From Lacibacter sediminis (GTDB lineage: Bacteria; Bacteroidota; Bacteroidia; Chitinophagales; Chitinophagaceae): 64,000 bases of DNA. The stretch lies in the NCBI RefSeq assembly GCF_014168535.1, contig NZ_CP060007.1, positions 1,984,001-2,048,000 of the forward strand. Direction: 5' to 3'. The number at the start of each line of letters is the position of its first letter. Position 1 is the stretch's first letter. A program made the position numbers and the translations under genes. Below the pieces are notes generated by a model, which saw only the letters and a list, made by a program, of their open reading frames with translations, did not search any database and had not been told where the DNA came from. Positions 40,433-50,089 of this stretch are shown here, one piece after another.

Positions 40433-41755
40433 ATGAAAAAATTATTGATTGTACTTGTACTGCTTGCTTCCGTAAAGCTGAAGGCGCAGCAAAAAACAGA
40501 TCCGGCAGCTATCAAAGAGAAAATGCAGTGGTTTGCCGATGCAAAGCTTGGCATTTTTATTCATGCAGGCATTTATGCGGTGAATGGTATTGATGAATCG
40601 TGGAGCTTCCATAACAAAAAGATCAGCTATGCCGATTATATGAAACAGCTGAAAGGATTCACCTTGAAAAATTATGATCCTGCTGCATGGGCCGATCTCA
40701 TACAGGAAAGCGGTGCCAGATATTCCGTGATCACCACTAAGCACCACGATGGAGTTGCGATGTATGATACGAAAATGAACAAGCTGAGTAGCGTACAGGC
40801 AACTCCAGCAAAAAAGGATATGATCAAACCGTTCTTTGAGGAACTGCGGAAACGCAACATCAAATGCGGCGCTTATTTTTCATTGCTCGACTGGAGTCAT
40901 CCTGATTATCCGGGTTTCTTAAACGACAGCAGTCGTTATAAAATCGCCAACGATTATGATCGCTGGAATCGCTACCGTTCTTTTTTTCAGGGGCAGATCA
41001 AAGAGATCAACGCTATGTTCAAGCCGGATCTGTGGTGGTTTGATGGTGATTGGGAACGCAGTGCGGAAGAATGGGAATCGCAGAAAGTCAGAAGTATGAT
41101 CCTGGCTGGTAATGCAAATGCGATCATCAACGGACGTTTGCAGGGCTATGGCGATTATGATACACCTGAGCAGAATTTTCCTGTAGTAAGACCGAAATTC
41201 AACTGGTGGGAATTATGTATGACCACCAATGATAACTGGGGCTTTCATCATGATAACAACTGGAAAACGCCTTATGAAGTAATCAGCATTTTTGTTGATG
41301 CAGTTTCAAATGGTGGTAATCTGTTGCTTGATATGGGACCAATGGAAGATGGAACCATCCCTGCTGAACAGGTGAATGTGTTGAAAGAACTGGGTGCATG
41401 GAACAAACGTAACGGTGAAGCGATCTTCAATACCATTGGTGGTATTCCGATGGGACATTTTTATGGTCCAACAACATTATCGAAAGATTCCTCAACGTTG
41501 TATTTATTCCTGCACGGAAGTTCGGGTGGTAATATCATGATCAAAGGACTGGATAATAAAATTCAGGACATCACTGTGCTGGGCAGTAATACAAAACTCA
41601 CACACAAGATCGTTGGCAAAATTTCATGGAGCCATGTGCCCGGTCTTGTATATGTAAATGTTCCGCAAAATGCATTGGACAAGTACATCACTGTTGTAAA
41701 AGTAAAACTCGATAAGCCGGTGAAGCTTTATCGTGGACAAGGTGGATTTAATTAA
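40433..41755 (+). CDS. Alpha-L-fucosidase, GH29 (second copy)
   Basis: A 440-residue protein with signal peptide (ending KLKAQQ). Motifs: DAKLGIFIHAGIYAVNG, ITTKHHDGVAMYDT, and LWWFDGDWER with the nucleophile Asp; NGGNLLLDMGPMEDGT closes the domain. It differs clearly from the first GH29 (shorter, different N-terminal motif), so the two probably belong to different GH29 subfamilies with different linkage preference. It is 33 bases after the GH2 gene and 16 before GH92. Confidence 0.92.
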   Translation: MKKLLIVLVLLASVKLKAQQKTDPAAIKEKMQWFADAKLGIFIHAGIYAVNGIDESWSFHNKKISYADYMKQLKGFTLKNYDPAAWADLIQESGARYSVITTKHHDGVAMYDTKMNKLSSVQATPAKKDMIKPFFEELRKRNIKCGAYFSLLDWSHPDYPGFLNDSSRYKIANDYDRWNRYRSFFQGQIKEINAMFKPDLWWFDGDWERSAEEWESQKVRSMILAGNANAIINGRLQGYGDYDTPEQNFPVVRPKFNWWELCMTTNDNWGFHHDNNWKTPYEVISIFVDAVSNGGNLLLDMGPMEDGTIPAEQVNVLKELGAWNKRNGEAIFNTIGGIPMGHFYGPTTLSKDSSTLYLFLHGSSGGNIMIKGLDNKIQDITVLGSNTKLTHKIVGKISWSHVPGLVYVNVPQNALDKYITVVKVKLDKPVKLYRGQGGFN

Positions 41756-41771
41756 GAATTGAAAATTTAAG

Positions 41772-44696
41772 ATGATGAAAAGAGTAGTGTTTGTTTTTTA
41801 TTTTATTACGTTGAGTGTTTTAGTAAATGCACAAACAAATTATGCAAAACTTGTTAATCCGTATATTGGTACAGGTGGGCATGGGCATACGTATCCCGGG
41901 GCAAGCATGCCGTTTGGTATGATGCAGTTGAGTCCGGATACAAGATTGGAAGGATGGGATGGCTGTGGTGGTTATCATTACAGCGACAGTATTATGTATG
42001 GATTTTCGCACACACATTTAAGCGGCACTGGTATTGCAGATTACTGCGATGTGTTGCTGATGCCGTTTACAGGTGAAGTGAAATGGAAGAACAGTGAGTA
42101 CGCATCAACCTTCTCACACAAAAACGAAAAGGCACATGCAGGTTATTACGAAGTGTTGTTGAAGAAACACAACATCAATGCGGCACTCACTACATCTTTT
42201 CGTTCAGGTATGCATCAGTATACATTTGATGCAGCTGCAACAGAAGGAAAAGTGTTACTCGATCTGAAACACAGGGATGAAGTACTGGAATCATCTTTTG
42301 AAATAGTCAACGAATATGAAGTAAGAGGTATGCGCCGCAGCAAAAGCTGGGCAACTAATCAGATACTTTACTTCCACATGAAATTTGAAAAACCGATCAA
42401 AGAGTTTGGCATTGCGTTGAACGATGTGTTGCAAAATAACATCCGTTCTGCCAGCGGTAAAAACATCAAAGCCTATTTCAGCTTTGATGTAAGCAGCGAT
42501 AAAGCTGTGCAGGTTAAAGTTGGTATTTCAGGCGTAAGCATGGAAAACGCAAAGCTTAATCTCAATACTGAAATTCCGCATTGGAATTTTGCAACGGTAA
42601 AGCAACAGACAGAAGATGAGTGGAACAAAGAGTTGAGTAAGATTGAAGTGAAAGGTGGTACACAAGATCAGCAGGTAGCTTTTTATACTGCCTTGTATCA
42701 TGCATCGCTTGCACCGAATATTTATACGGATGTAAACGGAGAATATCGGGGTACAGATTTGAATGTGCATAAAGCGGATGGCTTTACGAATTATTCGGTA
42801 TTCTCTTTATGGGACACACACCGTGCATTACATCCGTTGATGTCCATCATCAATCAAAAAAGAACAGCCGACTGGATCAATACATTTTTAGCGCAATACA
42901 AACACGGCGGAATGTTACCTGTGTGGGAGCTGAGTGGCAATGAAACGTTTTGTATGATCGGTTATCATTCGGTGCCGGTTATTGTAGATGCGTATCAAAA
43001 GGGAATCAAAGGGTTTGATACGAAGCTGGCATTGGAAGCAATGACGAGCTATGCAGAAAGCAGCCGTTATGGTTTAACGCAATACGGCAGACAGGGTTTT
43101 GTAAGCAACGATTACGATCATGAAAGTGCATCGAAGACGGTGGAGTATGCGTATGATGATTGGTGTATATCTGAATTTGCAAAATGGATCGGCAACAAAG
43201 AAGTAGCTAAAAAATATGCGGCTCGTGCATTGAACTATCGGAATCTCTTCGATCCTGCAACGTATCATATTCGTGGCAAAGTGCAGAGCTTTTGGTTTTC
43301 GCCATTCAATGCAACGGAAGTCAATAACTTTTTCACCGAAGGAAATTCCTGGCATTATTCGTTTTCTGCACAACAGGATATTGATGGTTTGATCAAACTG
43401 TATGGTGGCAAAGAAAATTTCGTACGCAAACTCGAGGAACTCTTTACTACAAACCAAACGCTAAGCGGTCGTGATCAGGCTGATGTTACAGGATTGATCG
43501 GTCAGTATGCACATGGTAATGAACCAAGTCATCACATGGCTTATCTCTTTAACTACGCAGGTAAGCCTTGGCGCACACAGGAGCTCATTCATAAAATTTG
43601 TACTGAGTTTTATCCCAACAATCCTGACGGATTAATCGGTAACGAAGATTGCGGACAGATGAGTGCTTGGTTTGTTTTGAGTGCAATGGGTATCTATCAA
43701 CCAACACCCGGCAGCGGTGTGTATGCATTGGGTACGCCTTTGTTCGATGAAGTTAAGATTCACTTGGAGAATGGTAAAACGTTTTCCATCACGGCAAAGA
43801 ACAGAACAGCGAAAAACTTCTATGTAAACAATGTGCAGTTGAACGGCAAACCACATGCAGCTACGTTTATCAGGAATACAGACGTGGAGAATGGTGGTGA
43901 ATTGATTTTTGAAATGAGTGCAACGGCCAACAAAACACGTGGCAGCAACAAAGCAGATATCCCTTCATCGAACGTAAATGATGAACAGTTTGTAGCTGTT
44001 CCGTTCTTTCAAATGAACACGAATAAATTCAAAAACAGTTTGTCGGTTACGTTGAAACATCTTGATCCTAAAGCTGAGATCTATTATGCAATTGTAAATG
44101 GTGCTGCAAAGCCCAGGTTTTTCCGTTACGAAAAACCATTTGCTATAACTGAAACTTCAAACATCGAACTTTTTGCAAGTAAGAATGGAAAGCAAAGTGC
44201 GAGAATTGCACAGAAGTTTTACAAGGTACCCGGCGACAGAAGCATAACTGTACTGAGTGAAGTTCATCCCATGTACACTGCAGGTGGTAAAGATGCTTTG
44301 ATCGATGGCATTATTGGTGATGCCAACTGGAAAACCGGCGACTGGCAAAGTTATTTTGCAAAGGATTTTGTTGCAGTAGTTGATCTGCAGAAAGTAAGAC
44401 CTGTGAAATATGTTGCGGTGAATGTACTACAGGAGGTAAGTCCGTGGATTGTGTTCCCCAGTGAAGTGATATTTGAAGTGAGTAATGATGGTAAGAATTT
44501 TACAAGCTTAACAACGGTAGTGAATAAAATTGGTATGGATGTTCCCGGGCCCGTTGTGCAACAGTTGGGTGCAACCGTAAGTACAACCGCACGTTATATT
44601 CGTGTACGTGCGAAAACCGGCGGACAGTTACCTGCCTGGCACGAAAGTGCAGGATCGCCTACGCATATTTTTATTGACGAGGTCATCGTAAAATAG
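41772..44696 (+). CDS. GH92 family alpha-mannosidase with C-terminal F5/8-type module
   Basis: A 974-residue exported protein. GH92 motifs: VNPYIGTGGHGHTYPGASMPFGMMQLSPDT at the start; SGNETFCMIGYHS, GNEPSHHMAYLF with the catalytic acid Glu and GNEDCGQMSAWFVLSAMGIYQPTPGSG with the base region. After ~residue 740 come a chitobiase C-terminal-like beta domain (FFRYEKPFAITETSNIELFASKNGK) and a discoidin-type module (DLQKVRPVKYVAVNVLQ...TARYIRVRAK). It removes alpha-linked mannose from high-mannose glycans. Last GH of this run before the phosphatase-like gene. Confidence 0.94.
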   Translation: MMKRVVFVFYFITLSVLVNAQTNYAKLVNPYIGTGGHGHTYPGASMPFGMMQLSPDTRLEGWDGCGGYHYSDSIMYGFSHTHLSGTGIADYCDVLLMPFTGEVKWKNSEYASTFSHKNEKAHAGYYEVLLKKHNINAALTTSFRSGMHQYTFDAAATEGKVLLDLKHRDEVLESSFEIVNEYEVRGMRRSKSWATNQILYFHMKFEKPIKEFGIALNDVLQNNIRSASGKNIKAYFSFDVSSDKAVQVKVGISGVSMENAKLNLNTEIPHWNFATVKQQTEDEWNKELSKIEVKGGTQDQQVAFYTALYHASLAPNIYTDVNGEYRGTDLNVHKADGFTNYSVFSLWDTHRALHPLMSIINQKRTADWINTFLAQYKHGGMLPVWELSGNETFCMIGYHSVPVIVDAYQKGIKGFDTKLALEAMTSYAESSRYGLTQYGRQGFVSNDYDHESASKTVEYAYDDWCISEFAKWIGNKEVAKKYAARALNYRNLFDPATYHIRGKVQSFWFSPFNATEVNNFFTEGNSWHYSFSAQQDIDGLIKLYGGKENFVRKLEELFTTNQTLSGRDQADVTGLIGQYAHGNEPSHHMAYLFNYAGKPWRTQELIHKICTEFYPNNPDGLIGNEDCGQMSAWFVLSAMGIYQPTPGSGVYALGTPLFDEVKIHLENGKTFSITAKNRTAKNFYVNNVQLNGKPHAATFIRNTDVENGGELIFEMSATANKTRGSNKADIPSSNVNDEQFVAVPFFQMNTNKFKNSLSVTLKHLDPKAEIYYAIVNGAAKPRFFRYEKPFAITETSNIELFASKNGKQSARIAQKFYKVPGDRSITVLSEVHPMYTAGGKDALIDGIIGDANWKTGDWQSYFAKDFVAVVDLQKVRPVKYVAVNVLQEVSPWIVFPSEVIFEVSNDGKNFTSLTTVVNKIGMDVPGPVVQQLGATVSTTARYIRVRAKTGGQLPAWHESAGSPTHIFIDEVIVK

Positions 44697-44822
44697 GTCT
44701 GAGTGCTAAAGTAGTTCTGTTTCATAAAGTATTTTTCTGCTCAACCGTTTGCATTGAATATTGAGTTAAGAAAAAAGTAAGTTTGGTTGTTGTTTTTATT
44801 CAATCAGATCAATTTGAAAAGT

Positions 44823-45905
44823 ATGCGTATTATTTCCGGTTTCCTGTTTGTTGTAATGGCGCTTTGCAGCAAGGCACAAAAAGCAGAGAATATTATTATT
44901 ATTACCACTGATGGTTTAAGATGGCAGGAACTGTACAAAGGCATGGATTCTGCCATTGCAAATAATAAGAAATTCCATAAAGGAGATAGTGCGTATATCT
45001 ATCAACATTACTGGGCTGCAACGCCGGAAGAAAGAAGAAAGAAACTGATGCCGTTTATTTGGTCAACAGTTTCTGCGAAGGGACAATTGTATGGCAACCG
45101 AACGCATAACAACAAAGTGAATAACGCCAATCCTTACTGGTTCAGTTATCCCGGCTATAGTGAGATCATGACAGGTTATGCAGACACGGCGATCAATTCC
45201 AATTCATACAAACCCAATCCGCATGTAACCTTGCTTGAGTTTTTACATCAGCAACCTCTATATAAAAACAAAGTAGCTGCTTTTGGAGCTTGGGAAGCGT
45301 TCGACCGCATCTTAAATGAAGAGCGTTGTGGTTTTCCTGTTGTATCTGCGTATGACACTGCTGCTGTTCCACCGCTGTCATCAGAGCAAAAAATGGTGAA
45401 TGCAATGCTGAAAGATTCATATAAACCCTGGCACGAAGATGAATGCCAGGACGTATTTACACATTATGCAGCATTCACACATTTAAAAGCGAAGAAGCCA
45501 AAAGTTTTATACATCGCCTATGGTGAAACAGATGAGTGGGCGCATGCTGGTCAGTATCGTTCTTACCTTGATGCGGCGCACCAGGTGGATGCATGGATCA
45601 AGCAATTATGGGATTATGTACAAAGCGATCCTGCTTACCGTAATAAAACAGCCATCTTTTTTACAACCGATCATGGGAGAGGAGATGTTGTAAAAGCTGA
45701 ATGGACAAGTCATGGCAATTCTATTAAAGATGCATCTGAAATTTGGTTTGCTGCAGTAGGGGCAGGCATTCCTGCAAAGGGAGAGTTAAAAGCCACTCAG
45801 CAATTTTACCAGCAGCAATTTGCACAAACTATTTCGAAGTTGTTAGGCGTTACTTATACAGCGAAGCATCCGATAGCAAATGCAATAAAAGAAGTACAGC
45901 AATAA
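44823..45905 (+). CDS. Alkaline phosphatase/sulfatase superfamily hydrolase
   Basis: A 360-residue protein with signal peptide (ending CSKAQKA), start ATG 44823. Metal-site motifs of the superfamily: IIITTDGLRWQE (first Asp), the nucleophile region SYPGYSEIMTGY, GETDEWAHAG, and TTDHGRGDVV with a later TSHGNS His. No formylglycine C/S-x-P-x-R sulfatase motif is seen, so it is more like a phosphodiesterase, phosphatase or phosphoglyceromutase-type enzyme. In this locus it may remove phosphate or phosphoryl groups from glycans. Convergent with the GntR gene. Confidence 0.8.
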   Translation: MRIISGFLFVVMALCSKAQKAENIIIITTDGLRWQELYKGMDSAIANNKKFHKGDSAYIYQHYWAATPEERRKKLMPFIWSTVSAKGQLYGNRTHNNKVNNANPYWFSYPGYSEIMTGYADTAINSNSYKPNPHVTLLEFLHQQPLYKNKVAAFGAWEAFDRILNEERCGFPVVSAYDTAAVPPLSSEQKMVNAMLKDSYKPWHEDECQDVFTHYAAFTHLKAKKPKVLYIAYGETDEWAHAGQYRSYLDAAHQVDAWIKQLWDYVQSDPAYRNKTAIFFTTDHGRGDVVKAEWTSHGNSIKDASEIWFAAVGAGIPAKGELKATQQFYQQQFAQTISKLLGVTYTAKHPIANAIKEVQQ

Positions 45906-45912
45906 GTTTCTG

Positions 45913-46620
45913 CTACTGAAATATCCTCGCAAAATGATTCTCCAGGTGATTCCGCATGCCATTGCGGAATTGCTCCGGTGTTCCGTTCTCGAGTATCCCT
46001 ACCAATTCTTTGTGCGATACGAATGTTTTGAGTGCTGTTTGTTTTTTCAACAAGCCACTGTTATGTACATAGTCAAACACAGGTAATAACATTTTCTGGA
46101 ACTTCTTCATTGTTTCATTGCCTGTTATCTCATACAACTTTCCATGAAATGCAATTTCATGTTCTACATTAAATAAATGGTCTTGTGCCGCAGGCGGCTC
46201 ATTTGCTACAATTTGTTTCAATTCTTTTATGTCAGCCTTTGTAATACGGTGAAAAAGAAAATCAGCCATCCCGATCTCCAGAACCAACCGTATTTCAAAT
46301 ACTTCTTTCAACGTACCAGGGTCGAGTATATGCGGATTCATACTCTTACTGAGGTTGCCGAATATATCAGGGCTTGTAATAACCGAACCTTTCTTTTTCT
46401 TCGACTCAATCAGCCCCATCAGTCGTAAACGAAGCAACGCCTCACGAATAACCGTACGGCTTACACCAAGAGCCTCCGCTAATTCAATTTCCTTGGGAAT
46501 ACTGTCGCCAACTTTCAGCTTTTGTTGTTGAAGTAACTCCACCAGGTTGGCTTCTACTTTATCTACCAGACTGCTGGTTTCAATGGTCTTAAAGTGTCCG
46601 TTTAAAAGTGCGTTCGCCAT
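45913..46620 (-). CDS. FadR/GntR family transcriptional regulator (FCD domain)
   Basis: A 235-residue protein. N-terminal winged helix (residues ~15-85: DSIPKEIELAEALGVSRTVIREALLRLRLMGLIESKKKKGSVI) and C-terminal FCD ligand domain with metal-binding residues (VEHEIAFHGKLYEITGN, SHKELVGIL, RNHLENHF). This family includes NanR and other sugar-acid regulators. It is divergent from SusC 2, and two matching dyads (46620-46638 and 46750-46768) lie in the gap, so it probably represses both itself and the nan-type PUL, with sialic acid or an intermediate as effector (inference). Confidence 0.93.
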   Translation of the reverse strand: MANALLNGHFKTIETSSLVDKVEANLVELLQQQKLKVGDSIPKEIELAEALGVSRTVIREALLRLRLMGLIESKKKKGSVITSPDIFGNLSKSMNPHILDPGTLKEVFEIRLVLEIGMADFLFHRITKADIKELKQIVANEPPAAQDHLFNVEHEIAFHGKLYEITGNETMKKFQKMLLPVFDYVHNSGLLKKQTALKTFVSHKELVGILENGTPEQFRNGMRNHLENHFARIFQ

Positions 46621-46638
46621 ATTATGTACTACTTAATT
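46620..46638 (+). promoter_or_regulatory. Imperfect operator candidate at the GntR start
   Basis: TATTATGTactACTTAATT at 46620-46638 shares the left half TATTATGT and the following GTnnnAC core with the perfect site at 46750; the right half matches at 6 of 8 positions. It touches the start codon of the GntR gene, so autoregulation is plausible. Confidence 0.5.
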
Positions 46639-46749
46639 ATTCAAAATTAGGAAAAGCTGTCGGTTCTGTCTTAAAATCTGCATTGATTATTAATTACTTA
46701 AAAATAGTTTAAAACTTTTTTTGGTCAAGTCACAAAACTGTTTCAATTT

Positions 46750-46768
46750 TATTATGTCATACATAATA
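46750..46768 (+). promoter_or_regulatory. Perfect palindromic operator candidate before SusC (PUL 2)
   Basis: TATTATGTcatACATAATA is a perfect 8-bp inverted repeat with a 3-base centre, containing the GTnnnAC core of FadR-type GntR operators. It is 24 bases before the SusC start, downstream of a plausible -33 TTTG (46720-46723) and a weak -7-like TCAATTTT (46743-46750), an ideal location for repression. Confidence 0.65.
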
Positions 46769-46792
46769 CAAAAATAAAACAAAACTTGCTGT

Positions 46793-49700
46793 ATGAAAGT
46801 ATTTTTAAAGATCGGGTTGATGCTCACCTTTTCGGTTCTCACATTTTTGGCGGGAGCTCAATCCATCAGAGTTTCAGGACAGGTAATATCGAAAGATGAT
46901 AATGCAGGCCTTTCCGGCGCTTCGGTTGTTGTAAAAGCAAAAAACACCGGAACGCAAACCGATGCTGAAGGCCGTTTCAGCATTGAGGCTGCTATCGGCG
47001 ATATACTTGTTATTTCTTCTGTGGGTTTTGTGCCGCAGGAAGTAAAAGTGGAAAATGCAAACAGTATCACTATTCAACTGCAGTCGTCTGCTTCTAAAAT
47101 GGACGAGGTAGTAGTTGTGGGTTATGGCACACAACGTAAATCAAAGATCACAGGTTCGGTGAGTAAGCTCGATCCGAAAGTGTTGCAAACAGGTGTACGT
47201 TCAAACCCTGCATCTGCTTTGGCCGGAACTATTCCCGGATTACGTGTGCAACAAACTTCAGGTCGACCTGGTGCCGTGCCAAGCATTGTATTACGTGGTG
47301 GTACCAATTACAATGGTTCAGGTTCGCCATTGGTTTTGGTAGATGGTTTAATTCGTGCTGGTTTCTTTGAAGTAAACCAGGAAGACATTGAATCAATGGA
47401 AGTATTGAAAGATGCATCGGCCACTGCTATTTACGGTGCACGTGCCAACAATGGTGTAATTCTTATCACTACTAAAAAAGGTAAAGCAGGTACATCAAAA
47501 ATTACAGTAGGTTCTAAAGTTGGTATTAACCGCTTGAATCTTCCATTTGAGTTTCTGAATGCAAGAGATTATCTCTACTGGTCGAGAACTGCAGTGAAAA
47601 CTTCAGGTGTATATGATGCCTCACGTTTATCACAATTAACGGCTGCTGGTCCATTCGGCACCGGTAATCGTTTTCTTGATGGGAGCGGTAACGTTATTGA
47701 TGGTAATGTAAATTCACTTGGCGTGTGGAGCACAATGAAACTTGATAATACAAATCGTCATAAGCTCGGCGATGGTTGGCAAACGATGATCGATCCGATT
47801 AATGGAACAGATACGCTCATCTTCAATAACTTTAATTACAAAGACTATGCATTGCGTCCTTACAGTTTAACTCAGGATCACAATGTATCAATGAGTGGCG
47901 GCAACGATAAAGGAAAATATTATGCAGGCTTTGGCATGTATGATGAAAAAGGTTTACCCATCAATACATTTTATCGCCGTTACACATTTGTGTTGAACAG
48001 CGAATATAAAATACGTTCATGGTTAACTTCTACGTCCAGTTTAAACTTCGCCAATGCAAAATGGCGTGATCCTGTTACCAATTCAGAAGGTAACTATCTG
48101 TCACGTTCATTAGGTGCACCTCCAACCATGCGTGGACGTAATGAGAAAGGTGATTTGCTGGTTGGTCGTGATTTTGGTGATGGTAATCCATTGGTGAATG
48201 ATGATAAATTTATTCGTAATAACAACAGTGATAAGTTTACGATGTCGCAAGGATTTAAAATTGATCTGCTGAAAAATCTATGGCTTAAAACAAGTGCTAA
48301 CCTGTTTTATGATGAAGGTTATAACGAAAGTTTCAATAAGGATTATCTGCAAAGTCCCGGTAACATTAACCGTACACGTTCATCGGCTGCATCGTTTGGC
48401 CGTACGTTAAGTCAAACGTATAATGCAGTGATCGATTACAATAAAAGTTTTGGCGATCATGATCTTGATCTGATGGCAGGTTCAGAATATTATGATACAT
48501 ACGCTTATGGTGTATCGGCTTCAGGTTCACAAGCACCTTCAGACGATTTTCTTGATCTGCAATATGTTCGTCGTGATGCAACAACACAACCTTCTGTTGA
48601 TTCATATCACGAACGTCAGCGTATTCTTTCATTCTTTGGAAGAGCTACATACGACTACAAATCGAAGTACTTGCTTACTGCAACAGTGCGTAGCGATGGT
48701 TATTCAAAACTCATCAACAACCGTTGGGGAACATTCCCCGGTGTGTCTGTTGGCTGGAACCTGCACAAAGAAGATTTCTTCAATGTAAAATGGATCAATG
48801 CATTAAAGCTTCGTGCCAGCTATGGACAAAATGGTAATGTAAGTGGCATTAGTGCTTATGGCTTGCAAGGTGGTTATAGTGTGAACCGTTACAATACATC
48901 AACAGGATATCTCTTTTCAACTCCACCATTTCCTGATCTGTTATGGGAACGCTCATCAACTTATGAAGTGGGTGCAGAAGGAAACCTGTTAGGTAAAATT
49001 GATTTTATGATCGCTTATTACAAGCGCATCACATCAAACAAAATTTCAAGCTTTAATCTTCCAGCTACTTCCGGTATCACCAGTTTAACAACCAATAACG
49101 GTAGTATGCAGAACCAGGGTGTGGAAGTTGATGTAAACTATTCAATCATTCGTAAAAAAGATTTGGATGTAAGTTTTGCAGCCAACTTTGCTTACAATGC
49201 AAACAAAGTATTGCAACTGCCAAATAATGGTTTAGAAAATAACAGGCAGGGTGGTTTCCAGATTTGGGATCCATCACAAAAGAAAATGATCTGGGTAGGT
49301 GGTATACAGCAAGGACAGGATCCGAATGTGGCCTATGCTTACGTAGCAGATGGATTGTTCCGGTCACAAGCTGAATTGGATGCATATGCCAACCGTGTTG
49401 ATCTGAATGGTGCAAAAATTTTATTAGGTACCGGTAAATATGCTGCACTTACACCTGCACAACGTTCAAGTTATTTCCCGATTGCATTGGGTGATGTACG
49501 TTGGAAAGACATTGATCAAAACGATACCATTGATTTTCGTGATCGTGTATACATGGGTCGCACTGTTCCACGTTTCACCGGTGGCTTCACTGCATCTGCA
49601 CGTTGGAAAGGTTTATCAGTGAGTGCACGTTTCGATTATGCGCTGGGCTTTACTGCATATGATGGTCCACGTGCATGGTTTATGGGTAATGCACAGGGTA

Positions 49701-50068
49701 CATTCAACACCATTACTGATGTGCACGACACATGGTCGCCAACAAATGTGAATGCAAAATTCCCTACTTACTATTGGGCTGATCAGTTGTTCAAGAACAA
49801 TGTTTTGCGTGAGTCAAGCATGTTCTACAAAAAAGGTGATTACCTCGCATTGCGTGAGATCAACATCAATTATGCACTGCCGGTAAAATGGGCAAGCATG
49901 ATCAAAAGCCAGGGCGTTAATTTCTCAGTAACCATGCAGAACGTTGCTTATTTAAGTAAAGCAACCTTGTACTCTCCTGAATCAGGAAGTATTGCAAACT
50001 CTGCAGCAGGTTTTGGTGGCTATCCGCTTCCACGTATTATCATCTTTGGTGCACAGGTAACATTTTAA
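46793..50068 (+). CDS. susC: SusC/RagA family TonB-linked outer membrane protein (PUL 2)
   Basis: A 1091-residue protein with Sec signal (ending LAGAQS). CarboxypepD_reg-like domain (VSGQVISKDDNAGLSGASVVV), TonB-box-like VVVVGYGTQRKS, plug (ALAGTIPGLRVQQTSGRPG, VLVDGLIRAG, MEVLKDASATAIYGARANNGVILITTKKG) and barrel. It is the outer-membrane channel of the second PUL, about 170 bases from the divergent GntR gene. The following genes suggest that the imported glycan carries sialic acid. Confidence 0.97.
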   Translation: MKVFLKIGLMLTFSVLTFLAGAQSIRVSGQVISKDDNAGLSGASVVVKAKNTGTQTDAEGRFSIEAAIGDILVISSVGFVPQEVKVENANSITIQLQSSASKMDEVVVVGYGTQRKSKITGSVSKLDPKVLQTGVRSNPASALAGTIPGLRVQQTSGRPGAVPSIVLRGGTNYNGSGSPLVLVDGLIRAGFFEVNQEDIESMEVLKDASATAIYGARANNGVILITTKKGKAGTSKITVGSKVGINRLNLPFEFLNARDYLYWSRTAVKTSGVYDASRLSQLTAAGPFGTGNRFLDGSGNVIDGNVNSLGVWSTMKLDNTNRHKLGDGWQTMIDPINGTDTLIFNNFNYKDYALRPYSLTQDHNVSMSGGNDKGKYYAGFGMYDEKGLPINTFYRRYTFVLNSEYKIRSWLTSTSSLNFANAKWRDPVTNSEGNYLSRSLGAPPTMRGRNEKGDLLVGRDFGDGNPLVNDDKFIRNNNSDKFTMSQGFKIDLLKNLWLKTSANLFYDEGYNESFNKDYLQSPGNINRTRSSAASFGRTLSQTYNAVIDYNKSFGDHDLDLMAGSEYYDTYAYGVSASGSQAPSDDFLDLQYVRRDATTQPSVDSYHERQRILSFFGRATYDYKSKYLLTATVRSDGYSKLINNRWGTFPGVSVGWNLHKEDFFNVKWINALKLRASYGQNGNVSGISAYGLQGGYSVNRYNTSTGYLFSTPPFPDLLWERSSTYEVGAEGNLLGKIDFMIAYYKRITSNKISSFNLPATSGITSLTTNNGSMQNQGVEVDVNYSIIRKKDLDVSFAANFAYNANKVLQLPNNGLENNRQGGFQIWDPSQKKMIWVGGIQQGQDPNVAYAYVADGLFRSQAELDAYANRVDLNGAKILLGTGKYAALTPAQRSSYFPIALGDVRWKDIDQNDTIDFRDRVYMGRTVPRFTGGFTASARWKGLSVSARFDYALGFTAYDGPRAWFMGNAQGTFNTITDVHDTWSPTNVNAKFPTYYWADQLFKNNVLRESSMFYKKGDYLALREININYALPVKWASMIKSQGVNFSVTMQNVAYLSKATLYSPESGSIANSAAGFGGYPLPRIIIFGAQVTF

Positions 50069-50089
50069 TTCATGTCAATATTTATACAG

